The notes: a model not told the origin generated them from the sequence alone. A stretch of 64,000 nt of DNA from Bicyclus anynana (GCF_947172395.1 NC_069104.1:5669355-5733354); one strand, 5' to 3'; counted from the stretch's first letter, positions 22,160-32,978 are shown. Program-made: numbers and translations.

Positions 22160-22860
22160 GGTCGGATGTCACGCACACGCGCGCGCGGCGCCGTCCGCAC
22201 GCACGCACACAGCGGCGCGTCGCGGCCGCAGATAAGAATCGTCCCATTTTACATTAAGGAGTCATGCGGTTCGGTACTTACTGTGTTCGCAGGCAGCCTT
22301 ATGATGACGGCCGTCTTGGATCCTTCTCGGAATGACACCGATACACAGATTAGAGTCGGGCGCGCACATGCACTCGGACAAACACACACAGGGAGGCAGG
22401 GGAGACGGGTCCGCTCGCTCGCGGCGGGTACTTGGCTAGTCGAGTAGTCGAGTAGTCGGGGCCGCGTGGACGCGTACAACGCTCGATCGCTCGGCGGTGC
22501 GCGCGTTTCAGTTGGCGCACGGCGACTGGCGCAGGCGAGGCGCGCGGTGCGACGAGGCGGGCGGGCGAGCGATTTCACCGGGCTGATATTGCGACGGCCG
22601 CGCGGCTCCGACCCATATGTATAGCGCTAGCGATAGCTATATTAGCTACGCCAGCGAGGGCACGCCGTCGGGCGGGGGGTCGCAGCCAGCGCTGCACGCA
22701 CCCGCCGCTCGGCCGGTCGTTTGTTGCTCTACCCGAGTACCCGACTACCCGTACACTGTGCCCACGTACTCGGCAAATCAGCTTAGTTCTGCTATGGCTT
22801 TACTTTATATGTTTGCAATTCATCTGATTACACTACGCTAGCTTTTATATTTATAACGAA
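22160..22860 (-). promoter_or_regulatory. CpG-rich block, candidate alternative first exon
   Basis: About 650 bp is dense in CpG, G+C and CG-rich words. On the minus strand a consensus donor, GCGAACACA|GTAAGTACCG, lies at 22282/22281. A minus-strand TATA-like TATAAATATAAAAG (22842-22855) lies at the far end, so a first exon of up to about 530 nt is possible. One minus-strand ATG frame (near 22360) stays open to the donor, but joining it to the osa acceptor at 4108 gives a frameshift and an early stop. The segment is therefore better read as 5' untranslated. Inference: an alternative promoter of osa, or of an unannotated minus-strand transcript in its intron. Confidence 0.45.
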
Positions 22861-23338
22861 CGTGCAGACTGGCTGGTTGGTTTTTATCCAACTTTCGATA
22901 GAAATAAAAAAATAAACTCCTTCAGAATACGAGGTATCAAGATACATCAATAAAATGCACTTTTACTGTATGTCGCGAACAGAAATTAACACACTTCGAT
23001 AAACTGATATCAAAAAAAATCATTTGATTATCATTAATATACATATAAATAAGTAGGTAACTTATTAATATAAAGCACTTTTGAGACCGGAAAAGCAGGA
23101 TAATCCCATAAAAATTTGCTACAGACCGGAACTCTTAATCTCTACAATTACGTAGTATAATAAACAACACGAAACGATATCACATTCCAATCGGTTTATT
23201 TTATTAATCGTATTATTATCGATAGTGCTTCGCTTACACATCGATACATCAATAGCAGTGCAATATGACTAAAGGCATTTGTTGACGATAAACTTAATAG
23301 CGGTTCGCTTACAAACAAATCCCCTCATCAACGTATTA
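22861..23338. other. Osa intron, nothing recognised
   Basis: AT-rich sequence flanking the intact transposon on its left. GATA-like GATAGTGC and ATCGATAC words occur but are not interpretable alone. Confidence 0.4.
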
Positions 23339-23376
23339 TAGTATGCGCGTTATCATCTGAGTCGTCCGGTCATAAA
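23339..23376 (+). repeat. Left terminal inverted repeat
   Basis: It matches the right repeat (25134-25171, reverse-complemented) at 31 of 38 positions. The shared word GCGCGTTA and the shared CTGAGTC anchor the alignment. Confidence 0.9.
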
Positions 23377-23406
23377 AGTCAAAAAAGATAGGAATGTGCA
23401 GCGCGC

Positions 23407-23449
23407 CTACCTGCGCACCCTAATTATCGATAAACGGCTACCTGCGCAC
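23407..23449 (+). repeat. Subterminal direct repeats and palindrome
   Basis: CTACCTGCGCAC occurs at 23407-23418 and 23438-23449, 31 bp apart (about three helical turns), around the palindrome TTATCGATAA (23424-23433). The palindrome recurs at 25044-25053 inside the other end. These are candidate transposase-binding sites by position. Confidence 0.6.
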
Positions 23450-23530
23450 GTGCTAATGATGAGTCAATAATGATTTGGACGATTCTGATTGGTCGGTTTC
23501 TAATGTAATTGCATTGCGTATTTTTTTTGC

Positions 23531-23537
23531 TATAAAT
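23531..23537 (+). promoter_or_regulatory. TATA box of the transposase gene
   Basis: TATAAAT lies 36 bp before the first ATG (23567). A start of transcription about 30 bp downstream would fall at 23561-23566, so the first ATG would lie almost at the cap. The second in-frame ATG (23588) is the likelier translation start. Confidence 0.5.
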
Positions 23538-23566
23538 GTGTTTACTGCAATTAAATAAATACATTC

Positions 23567-24940
23567 ATGTGTTACTCGTTGCGCACTATGGATACTTTAT
23601 TTTCTAACGTTGATCTGAAGAAATTACATGGCGATATTAGCCCTCAAGCTCGAACACTGATTCACAACGTATTCCTGTTTCTCAATGAATTGAAAAGTGA
23701 TCCGAATAAAGTGGCTTCTCTAAATTTCAACAAACCACGTGAAATGGCCGCATTTGTTTGTGGTGTGAGCAGAGCGACAGTGGACCGAATCAAGACGGAA
23801 GTATCACAATCAGGCAGTACCTGTATACCAAGAACAAATTTTAAGAAACCACAAACCGTCACTAATATTGACGATTTTGATAAAAGTGTGTTGAAGCGAA
23901 CTGTAGCTTCATTTTATGAGAATGGAGAGTATCCATCCGTGGCGAAAATTTTAGAAAAATTCCGTGAACAATTACCCGATTTTAAATGCGGCAACACTTC
24001 AATGAGAATACTACTGAAGGAGGTTGGGTTCCAGTATAAGAAAAATAGCGAAGGACGTAAATATTTAATGGAAAGAACTGATATTGTTTGTGCTAGAATG
24101 GACTTTTTAAGGAAATTGGATTTACTTAGAAGAACTAACGATCAGCGACCACGTTTCTATCTAGACGAAACATGGATTAATCAAAACCATGCAAGAAAGA
24201 GGATGTGGCTTGGAAGCAACGATGAAGGAGGTTTCAAGAATCAGCCTGTGGGAAAAGGCCAAAGATTAATAGTTTGCCATGCGGGTTCTGCAAGGACTGG
24301 CTTCGTTCCAGATGCGAAGCTAATATTTAAAGCGGTGAAATCAAAGGATGCTGATTACCACACAGAAATGGATGGCGAAACATATATGGCATGGTTTTCC
24401 GAATTCCTGAATCTACTTGAAGAGCCCTCAGTTATAATTGTCGATAACGCAAGCTATCATTCGATACAGTTGGAAAAGATACCCACAAGAAACACGAGGA
24501 AAGCTGAAATTCAAGAATGGTTGACAAAGAAAAAGATTCCATATTCCAGCAACGAAATTATTGAAGAATTAATAAGAAAAGTAAAAGCCAGTAACCCGCA
24601 GAAGGTCTACGCTTTAGACCATCTGGCAAATGAACGAGGTCATGAAGTAATAAGGCTCCCTCCATATCACTGTCAATATAACCCAATAGAATTAATTTGG
24701 GCACAAGTAAAGGGAGAAGTTGCGAAGAATAATAATACCTTCAAGATAGCAGATGTCGAAAATCACCTCCACCGAGCCATAGAAAATGTCACACGAGAAG
24801 ACTGGGCCAAATGTGTTAGGCATGCCGAAGAACTTCAAAACAAAGATTTACAAAAAGCTCTAATTAGAGATCACGCGCCGCTTATAATAAATTTGGCAGA
24901 AGACGAAGATTCTGATGATGAAGACTCAGATGAAGATTAA
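23567..24940 (+). CDS. DDE transposase, IS630/Tc1/mariner superfamily, long D-E spacing
   Basis: This intact frame of 457 codons has no introns. Residues about 56-78 (KPREMAAFVCGVSRATVDRI) form a helix-turn-helix, and residues about 102-160 look like a second winged or paired-type DNA-binding part. The DDE_3-type catalytic core follows: D200 in FYLDETW, D293 in IIVDNASYH and E375 in PPYHCQYNPIELIWAQVKG. The second Asp and the Glu are 82 residues apart, against 35-40 in classical Tc1/mariner. The extra stretch, residues about 310-345 (KAEIQEWLTKKKIPYSS...), resembles a small SAP-like helical unit. The C terminus is a run of D, E and S (LAEDEDSDDEDSDED). The enzyme would cut and join its own terminal repeats at TA sites in the nucleus. 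An alternative start is M8 (ATG 23588), favoured by the TATA-box position. Family placement (DD82E/Sailor) rests on spacing and motifs only. Confidence 0.92.
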   Translation: MCYSLRTMDTLFSNVDLKKLHGDISPQARTLIHNVFLFLNELKSDPNKVASLNFNKPREMAAFVCGVSRATVDRIKTEVSQSGSTCIPRTNFKKPQTVTNIDDFDKSVLKRTVASFYENGEYPSVAKILEKFREQLPDFKCGNTSMRILLKEVGFQYKKNSEGRKYLMERTDIVCARMDFLRKLDLLRRTNDQRPRFYLDETWINQNHARKRMWLGSNDEGGFKNQPVGKGQRLIVCHAGSARTGFVPDAKLIFKAVKSKDADYHTEMDGETYMAWFSEFLNLLEEPSVIIVDNASYHSIQLEKIPTRNTRKAEIQEWLTKKKIPYSSNEIIEELIRKVKASNPQKVYALDHLANERGHEVIRLPPYHCQYNPIELIWAQVKGEVAKNNNTFKIADVENHLHRAIENVTREDWAKCVRHAEELQNKDLQKALIRDHAPLIINLAEDEDSDDEDSDED

Positions 24941-25031
24941 TTTTATTTAGTTAATAATTATATAATATGAAATATGTATTATATTAAATCAAATATTGTT
25001 AATTTTTTTAATTTTGTGAACAAGATACGAT

Positions 25032-25037
25032 AATAAA
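25032..25037 (+). terminator. Polyadenylation signal of the transposase gene
   Basis: AATAAA lies 92 bp after the stop codon and inside the element, so the transcript can end before the right terminal repeat. Confidence 0.5.
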
Positions 25038-25133
25038 CTTTACTTATCGATAATATGTCTTTCATTGTTACACCCTTCACTAGACGGCTCCATAAGACCC
25101 ATAAGTGCAAGCGAGATAGATATAGAGAAATGA

Positions 25134-25171
25134 TTTATGGCCCTAAGACTCAGTTGTTAACGCGCGTACTA
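25134..25171 (-). repeat. Right terminal inverted repeat
   Basis: Partner of 23339-23376. Its outer tip on the minus strand reads TAGTACGCGCGTTA, and the outer TA lies at 25172-25173. Confidence 0.9.
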
Positions 25172-25173
25172 TA

Positions 25174-26847
25174 GTCACAATCAGACAAACGTAGAGTAAA
25201 TAAAACCATCACACAGCCTCTAATTCCAACCCAAAGAGCGTCACAAACATAGCGCACAGACCTTACACTAATTACTTATGGAACGGCCTCGCTACACGTT
25301 ACTTTTTTGCTAAAGTATATGATCAACAATCTAATTATAAAAACTGTCTCCATAGAATCAATGTTTCATAGTTGTAATCGCGTTCGCTGGTTAAAGCGCT
25401 TCGTAAAAATACCTTTTTGTGTACAGTTGAATGGTGTAAAAAAAACGGTCAACATCTCCTAGTTTAGTATAAGTATATAAAAGGCAAGCTTATCGAAAAG
25501 TCGTATTATAGTGTTAATGACTATATGAACGACAAAATAGCTTGGAAATGAAATGACTCTGGCTACATATATACCTATTATTAAATTGTGGTAAACTAAA
25601 AAAGAAAAAAACCTGGCTGAGTATGTAGCGGGCTCATCTCGGACCAATCGCGTTTGGAACCCTCGTAAATTTAATTTTAAGTTTCCGACTAATTCCTAAC
25701 ACCACTATCTTATAATATTAATACCTGACGTTTCGAAAGTGGTTGTAAACTAAATTGAAATAAATGAATATTGACTATTGACTAAGATATATATCTACCA
25801 GCTACCTAATCTAAGCTCGTTTTCCTCCAAAAATTACTCGTGTATTTGGGTGCGATACTAGTCCTTACGTAATTAGTCCGAGGCATAGACCAATAAGCGT
25901 CAAACTCGCGGCTACAAATTAATTAGACGCTATTGATCGGATTGTGCGCGATGGTCATATAAATACGTAGGCACGTTGATATAATGTTATGCATCTCATT
26001 ACTGTTGCGGTGGACACAATAATGGCTATTGGAAATGCGGGTCACTTGTATTTGCGCTCGACGTGTATGTAGTACATGTTTTTGTATCGACCTCACCTGA
26101 CCAAATATACAGACATGTTATCATTGAATTTTGACAATTAAATTAAAATTAACTCCGTTGACTAATTGAAAGGATTGACGATATTCTATTTGATCAGATC
26201 TATCACCAATAGATCTAACAACAGAATACCGATAAATATTTCACAGCTAATTTCTGAAACGGTAGCTACATTAAAACTTTACATACGATATGGCGTTACG
26301 TTTATCGTTTAAAAGGAAATGCGATTTTGGAAAAACCAAAACCAACTGTGCGAAGCTACTGTACTTATTAAGGATATTACTGAATATAATACAGATGCAT
26401 TGACAACATCCTATTCATAATTATTAATCAAAATTATTGACAATCAAAAACATAAATTACATAATAAGTAAAAAAGTAGAAAGACGATGACAATAAATAA
26501 AAGTCATAAACAGTAAAGTTTAAATATCAATTTAGTTATTAAAATAGCTGTAATATTTGTATAATGAATGTAGTCAAATAGTTGTTAAAGAGACCGACTA
26601 AAAACTTGACTGCCAACTTATCACAGAGCGCTCAAAACTTATAAAGCTTGAAAGTATCATAAATGTAACAAATCAGTTCATACTCGACGTAATCCAGACC
26701 AAGCAAAAAATTATCAAAAAAGCACAAATTGTAATAAATCGACGACATACTCGTAACCGATGTCTATAAATTACAATTATAAATAAAAAAAACTCGGTCA
26801 ATATTCCATATCCAATAAACTCTATTACCATAATTATTAAAGAATGG
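25174..26847. other. Osa intron, S4 SINE tail at 25620-25780
   Basis: 25620-25780 carries CCGACTAATTCCTAACACCA and CTGACGTTTCGAAAGTGG..GTAAACTAAA..AATAAATGAAT, the body and tail of the S4 SINE without its head. The rest is AT-rich and shows nothing. Confidence 0.5.
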
Positions 26848-27205
26848 AGAAAAAACCCGGCCAAGTGCGAATCGTACTCGCACACAAAGGGTTCCGTACC
26901 ATTATCTATAAAAACGGAAATAAATCGCGTCTGTTGCATGAAAGCCCCTAAATAAATAAAACATTTATTTTATTCAGTTAGGCAAAAGAGGAGTAGGAAG
27001 AAGAAAGAAGTCCTGGCTACGAAACATAAGGTAGTGGACTGGCATAAAGACAGTCGAGGAACTTTGACCGCCGATCTTCAGTAAAGGAGAGGCACACTAA
27101 GAAGAAGTATCGCGAAGATACATCCTGGTGACCGACGGAAGGACGGAGTTGAGTCTCAGTATTAGGGTCCCGTTTTACCCTTTGGATACGGAACCCTAGA
27201 AAACG
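26848..27205 (+). mobile_element. Interrupted interspersed repeat
   Basis: The left part contains CCCGGCCAAGTGCGAATCGT and AAGGGTTCCGTACCATTAT. The right part ends GGGTCCCGTTTTACCCTTTG and GGATACGGAACCCTAGAAAA. These are the two ends of a repeat common in Lepidoptera. The LINE fragment at 26981-27066 lies between them, so the unit has been interrupted or is composite. Confidence 0.6.
26981..27066 (+). pseudogene. LINE reverse-transcriptase C-terminal fragment
   Basis: The frame reads GRRKKSWLRNIR, a stop, then WTGIKTVEEL and another stop. KKSWLRNIR.WTG....EELF is the typical last domain of insect LINE reverse-transcriptase ORFs. Two in-frame stops make it a relic. Confidence 0.65.
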
Positions 27206-28235
27206 GCAGACGTAAGATAAAGCCTTGCCACGCTTGAGAGGTAAGCCGTAAGCCGTGGATGATAAAAAATCTAAATAATGCGAGGCTGGATGGGCCCGGG
27301 CGCCGAGGCGGCGCCTTCGGGACGTTACACAAAAGACGCCCATCGGTCTGCGCGCGAGCATTATCATAATCGCTATTTATCGATAATGAATGGAATACTA
27401 AAATAGCTAGACAGAGAACTCTATCGTCTACTTATTAACTAAAATTATTTTTAGTATCTAGTTGGTATTTCTTTATTTTGATTTTGTTGTACAATTTATA
27501 ATTACAATCATACGCTCAGTGAATTTGAAAATTATAAATAGTAACAGATTTAAAGATCGGAAGATTAAAATTACATGACTAAAATGAAGTATAAAGTAAG
27601 TTTTATATACCAGTACAGTGAATTAAAAGATATATGTATATGTAATTATTTGTTTAATCCATTTGAATAATTAGATGAATAAATGAACTTTCGTGAAAGT
27701 TTTCGTTAATCTTTAAATGTAAAGAAGATAGCAGTTGTTTAAATTGCACTTCAAATAAAGCTTCAGTAAAGATATCGAGGTTGGTAAAAAGCGTGACAAA
27801 CAAATCGAAATAGGGAACAATCAAAATGAACTACTTTCCAAGGAAATAAAATATCAAGATGTGCATTCGGAGAACACATAAAAGCGACTTACATTCAATA
27901 ATAAAAATCGTAACAGACGTTTCGCCCATGCTCAAGTTGATTTTAAAGAAAATATGCGGAGGGTTTGAAGTGGCGTCGGCACACCGACCGACGGCGGATT
28001 TATCGTAATTTTCGATATTAAGCCCACTACAGATACTCCAACATGTTGTTGCAATAGGCAACAAACCAAATAGACATTGTTTTTAAAACATCATATCATT
28101 AGTGAATTAAAATTTCCAATTTAAATAAATTAGATTGAAAACTAAATTAAATTGGATATTATAACCTTCTCTCCGTTTATCGTCAGTTGATAAAATTATA
28201 GCTACTTTAGAACGGAAAATTATTTTAGTAAAGCT
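27206..28235. other. Osa intron, nothing recognised
   Basis: A GC-rich patch at 27285-27320 (GGGCCCGGGCGCCGAGGCGG) is followed by AT-rich sequence. No gene seen. Confidence 0.4.
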
Positions 28236-28431
28236 ATTATAGTCTATACAAATGTTATAAAGAGGTAAGAGGTGTAATCTCTTGGTGTACTAAGCCGATT
28301 TTGAAAAATATTTTACCACTAGAATATTTTACCGCTAGTTATTTGTGAATGTCAACTCTTAGGCTATATTTTTTTCCCCTTATTCTCACTGGAATGGTAA
28401 CTATTCGGGTGTAACCCTCGGCGTCGGCTAG
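28236..28431 (+). mobile_element. Helitron-like family 2 copy
   Basis: It contains CCGATTTTGAAAAATATTTT and TTAGGCTATATTT, and ends GGCGTCGGCTAG before T. Other copies lie at 31366, 33347 and 49243 (plus strand) and at 32432, 43211, 50880 and 61705 (minus strand). Confidence 0.6.
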
Positions 28432-29382
28432 TTATCTATAATTAAAAACAATTAAATACCATAAGTCTTAATTTCGAAACTACGCAAAATACTAACTTAG
28501 TCTTACTGAAAATGCCAACTAATCAGGATAGAAGCTTTTTCGATGGCAGTTGCCATTGGACATCAAAACAGCTTCTTAAAACCACCGACTCAGTCAAGTT
28601 GGCTACTATAGAATGGCTGTTGACGTAAATTGTAACTGGAAGTTGGCACGTCTGTAGATGATTTCAGAAACCTGTTCTGAGTCGACTGGCAGGCAGTGGG
28701 GTGTTGCGAGGGCGAGCTCAAAATAAAAGAAATATGTTTTAGTAGGTTAGCGAGCGTGTTTACGGGCGGATTCCACGGACCCGATTATACTGCTATAAGT
28801 TGCATAAGCACCGGAGAATGCACTGTACTTAATTTGAACAATTCCTCTTGCAGTACCAAATACAGTGCGTTATTTGTAACTGTAATTAAATTTGTGTGAT
28901 TTAATAGTACATTTTAAGATTCATATTAATTAATATTACTTATAGTTATTAATAAACGAAGTATTTGGACATGTACAAATAATTTTATGAGCTTTATACT
29001 CAGTTATACAGGTATAAAAGCTGCGAGTAATTTTCCTCCAGCAATATATAATCGTAAAGCTAGTCAAGTTACGCCATCTGTGGGGCGCTCGGCGAGGCTC
29101 GGGCCGGATGCGCGACCAGTTTCGTAGTGACACCGAACACCTGCAAGCAGTACCCGCGTACCCGCCTGTACGCTGTGCCTAGGGTTACCAGACGATATTA
29201 CGACGAAGAATTTCCCTTTCCAAAATTCATATTGGATATCTAGGGGACATTAATATCTTTATTCATTATTCATAGACACGAGCGAAATGTGTGAATATTG
29301 CTGGCTAGTAAAATAAGATATGACAACTCTCAATTATAACTAAAAAACGATATTAAACCAACTACAGATAGCCCAACATCAA
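28432..29382. other. Osa intron, nothing recognised
   Basis: A moderately GC-rich patch lies at 29070-29175. Open frames at 28696-28899 (plus) and 28936-29133 (minus) have no recognisable domain. Confidence 0.35.
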
Positions 29383-29459
29383 AAATAGCCCTCAATTTTT
29401 AATACCAGTCCGTCAATTTAAAAATTGACGGACTGGTATTTAAAATAGAGCTATTCATA
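29383..29459. repeat. Near-perfect palindrome
   Basis: AATACCAGTCCGTCAATTT (29401-29419) and its exact reverse complement (29422-29440) are separated by only two bases. Weaker symmetry continues outward (AATAGCCCT on the left, the complement of AGAGCTATT on the right). The whole would fold into one long hairpin. Confidence 0.9.
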
Positions 29460-31365
29460 ACACGAAATAGAAAATATTTTTGTTATTCATAGTTATGAAA
29501 CAAAACCATGTACCCCACACTAGCGTCCTGCCTTTACTCTAATAAATATTTTTAAAATAATCTTTTTCCTCTGAAAATTCAAAAATATTATTATATACGA
29601 CGTGAAGTTTAGATGAAGTACTCGTATAGAAGAAATAGATAGAGACGTACAGTGAGAATGTTTAATTCTAATTAAATTCTAGTCATGGTAAACCCCTAGT
29701 TGCTATTGTAGAAATTGTTTACGAAATATGAAGAATATATTAAAATATGTAGAATATTAACTATGAAAGGGAATGCTTCTAACAATAATCAAGTGTTTTT
29801 AAGTGACCATTAGTGATTCGAAATTGTTTCAATTGTGAAAAAGACACGAAAATATATAAATTTTAATTAAAATAGCCTTCTACAAGTATACAAAAATAAA
29901 CATCCATACGTTTATAACTTCATATATAAATGTCCAGGGTTCTCTTGCTAAAAGCTGGTAACCCTAACCTATCTACAGAAACACTATCACATCAAGTTAT
30001 AACATTGCGCACGACACCAGCTTATTCCTCAGGGCAAGTAAAAGAAAAAAAAATATTTAATTGGTACCATATTTACTTTTAATTTTAAGGAGCCCAATAA
30101 AGCGATCAATATTAAACTACGTCAATGTTCGCGGTCGGACTACATTTTTTTTAATAGGAAGTCTGCTCATTACATAAAAAACACAAGTTGGAGCTCTTAA
30201 TTTCAAAATGTTCTACTAAACTCAAATCAGACATTCAATTTAATCTAATCTACATAAACGAATACGAGTATTATTTTATATTAATTTGTTAATTTTCGAA
30301 AATATGTAGAGTAATACAATGAATCAACACAAAAGCACTCTGGCCTACATGAAGTAATTTATTGTAGAAGTCTTGAATTTCTAGACTACGAAAACTTGCC
30401 AAACACGATGAAGAAAAAAGCTACGTCGAGCTGGAAATCTACAATCTAAAAAATAAAGCCTATAAAGGAGTTGCGCAACGAAGCGAAACGCTGTAATGTG
30501 AAGGCATTTTGATTTAGTCTTTCTATCATAAAAAATATGTTTTTTTTGTATTTCAGCATTTTATACCCAAAACCCAACGTATCGTAAATCGTACGTTAAA
30601 GAAAAATGCGTTTTTTTCGCAATTATGCCACACATCACAATATCTCCAATACACCAGTCATCCAGGACAATACCCTGCGATGTGTGGCATAACCCAGTAA
30701 ATAGCCCCAGCTCAGCATAATGCTACGTGACCATTTGATTTAAGACATGTATCGCTGATTTTCAGCTGGAACCACAGATCGGGTAACGCCACCACCACGC
30801 CACATTACCAATATGCTTCTCTTAATTTCTAATACCTTTAAATAGTTAAAAAAAAAACAAAAAAAAAAAACACGCTTTTAGCACGCACTAAAAATTACAA
30901 ATATTGAACTTAAGTCACGTGACTATTTTTCAGCAAACCCTTTCATTTGATGTCCATATCATGGGGGTGGTTTTCAAACAGCCAGTAAGAAACGCAATTT
31001 TTGAGCACTTTAAAAAGTAAAATATGTAGTTCAGAAGTACGACCTACACCTACATCATTAATATTATAATTCACATCGGAACAAAAGCCGAGACGAAATG
31101 TGGTTACGTAAGAAAGTAAGACATGTCAATGGCATCTCAGCCTTGACTCAGTTCATGGCCGACTTCGTCTCCGTGACCTATAAATGTCGAACCTCATTTC
31201 CTTAAATAAATTTTTCGACTTCACCAATAGTTATACAAAGGCGACTCTCCACATTTTTCAGCACAACTGAAAAGGAATACAAATCGCACCCGATAAGGTT
31301 TCTTTGTAAAATCCTATAAATTTGTTTGGATGTCATTAATATAATCTATGTTATAGAACAATTTT
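29460..31365. other. Osa intron with a small inverted repeat
   Basis: TTATGCCACACATC (30623-30636) and GATGTGTGGCATAA (30679-30692) are an exact 14-bp inverted repeat with a 42-bp loop. The rest is AT-rich and unrecognised. Confidence 0.5.
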
Positions 31366-31535
31366 ATCTATACTAATATTACAAATAGGTAATGTTTGTG
31401 ATGTTATACGAGGTAATCTCTGGATCTACAAAATTGATTTTAAAAATTCTTTTACCAATAGAAAGCCACGATATTTGCACGTGTCATAGGCTATCTATCC
31501 CCGTATTATCACGGGAACGGGAACTACGCCGAGCC
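31366..31535 (+). mobile_element. Helitron-like family 2 copy
   Basis: TACTAATATTACAAATAGGT, CTCTGGATCTACAAAATTGA and TCCCCGTATTATCACGGGAA identify the family. The 3' end is decayed. Confidence 0.55.
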
Positions 31536-31651
31536 GAGTCACAACAGCGTTAAGTTTTAACCTGTCACTTTGTTTCTAGATGCATACTTTGTCATTACTT
31601 ACTATTTTCTGCTTCGTAGACAAAAAGTAAGTAAAACTCCAAAACTAATCA

Positions 31652-31850
31652 TCACACTAATATTTGTGTGTGTATGTTTCTTCCTCCTTTACGCTGCGGT
31701 TACTAAAGTAAGTCGGCTGAAAATTTAAATGGAAATAGATTTCTACTCTGGATTAACACAGGCTTAATTTCCATCCCGCAAAATCCATGGTTTCCGCGGA
31801 ATTCGTGAAAAACTGAATTCCACGCAGACGAAGTCGCGGGCGTCCGCTAG
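31652..31850 (+). mobile_element. Lep1-like Helitron
   Basis: It starts TCACACTAATATTTGTGTG and ends with the hairpin GCAGACG..CGTCCGC and then TAG, before T. The TTACTCTGG-type, AATCCATGGTTTCCG and AATTCCACGC words are well conserved. Confidence 0.85.
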
Positions 31851-32431
31851 TAGATAATAATTTGATCATAGTTAATGTAAATTCTAAAAATCAGTATCTA
31901 CTAAATGTATTCTTACAAGAATTACGTTACCGAGATAATAAGTAATCTCGGTATGCAAGGAGATGAGATTCCTTTTGTATTCATCCGGGCAGCGAGACAA
32001 TAAGCAGTTACGCAAGAAGACGTCAATGGCATCTCGACCCTGCCTCCATTCTTGTCACTGACCCACATTGCTCGGATGCACACAATCACAATTTCGCTGT
32101 AATAAGTTCACTTAACGCCACGTAATTGGCCAATGCAAATCGGCTACCTTGAAAATTTCTTTTTAATTTTTTTTTTAAATCATGCAGACTTATAAACCAT
32201 GCAAGCAACTTTTCTTAAAATAAATATTATTAGTATAACAAAATCATTTTCATCAATTAATTTGAAGTCCGCGAGTAACGAGAACAGGATTCTGAAACGA
32301 TGTTTTGTATGACTCGCAAGTGTGACTTTCGAATTCCCCTCTATATTTCTCTTTCTATAGTATCGTGTTAAACAGAGAGAGATAGAGATGAATTCGAAAC
32401 TCGGACTTGTGTGTTGTATAAAACCTCGTAT
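31851..32431. other. Osa intron, nothing recognised
   Basis: No gene or repeat with clear boundaries. Confidence 0.4.
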
Positions 32432-32537
32432 CTAACACTGAAAGAATTTTTCAAATCGGACCAAGTAGTTCCTGAGATTAGCGCGCTCAGTCGAACAAAC
32501 AATCACACTCTTCAGCTTTATAATATATTATTAGTAG
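32432..32537 (-). mobile_element. Helitron-like family 2, 5' fragment
   Basis: Minus strand: ATTATAAAGCTGAAGAGTGT, GTTCGACTGAGCGCGCTAAT and GGAACTACTTGGTCCGATTT. The 3' half is missing. Confidence 0.6.
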
Positions 32538-32978
32538 ATTATGTTATTTTTTTTTAATTTTTAACAATGTCAATAATATAAAATATAATACAAAACACTT
32601 AGGTAGTTTAGGTAAGTTCATTAATATAACGTGAGATTTTAAAAAATCCGCTTTCCTGGCTTCATCGACGTCGTGATGTATTTCATCAGTTTCAAACTTT
32701 TACAACAGTGCAAGTAGTTACGAGTATATACATACAAATAAACGTGCATTTGTGTTCACTTGTAGCTTTTACTTACGATTTCATCCTAGTAGAGTTTCAA
32801 GTAGTTCAAAGCCATTACTTCTACAGTAACTTGTTACCAATTCTGAAGTTGATTATTATTTTAACATAGTTACGAACTCAACGTTGTTATGAAATTAAAC
32901 GTGCGTATTGAAGGCTTTACCTATGCAGTGCCTCTGTTAGCTTGCTTTACGATATTTTCACCGTATTTAATGTAAATA

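Larger units (their letters stand above)
23339..25171 (+). mobile_element. Complete DDE transposon, 1,833 bp (DD82E/Sailor-like)
   Basis: The element runs between 38-bp inverted repeats starting TAGTAYGCGCGTTA. It is flanked on both sides by TA (23337-23338 and 25172-25173), the target duplication expected for the IS630/Tc1/mariner superfamily. It holds a TATA box, one intact transposase gene and a polyadenylation signal. It also has subterminal repeats: CTACCTGCGCAC at 23407-23418 and 23438-23449, and TTATCGATAA at 23424-23433 and 25044-25053. No disabling mutation is visible. It lies in antisense orientation to osa, deep in the giant intron. Confidence 0.9.

Noticed and set aside
22166..22841. 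Frames of 74-109 codons on both strands of the CpG-rich block
   Set aside because: They overlap on opposite strands and are explained by high GC; the block is better read as promoter and untranslated exon.
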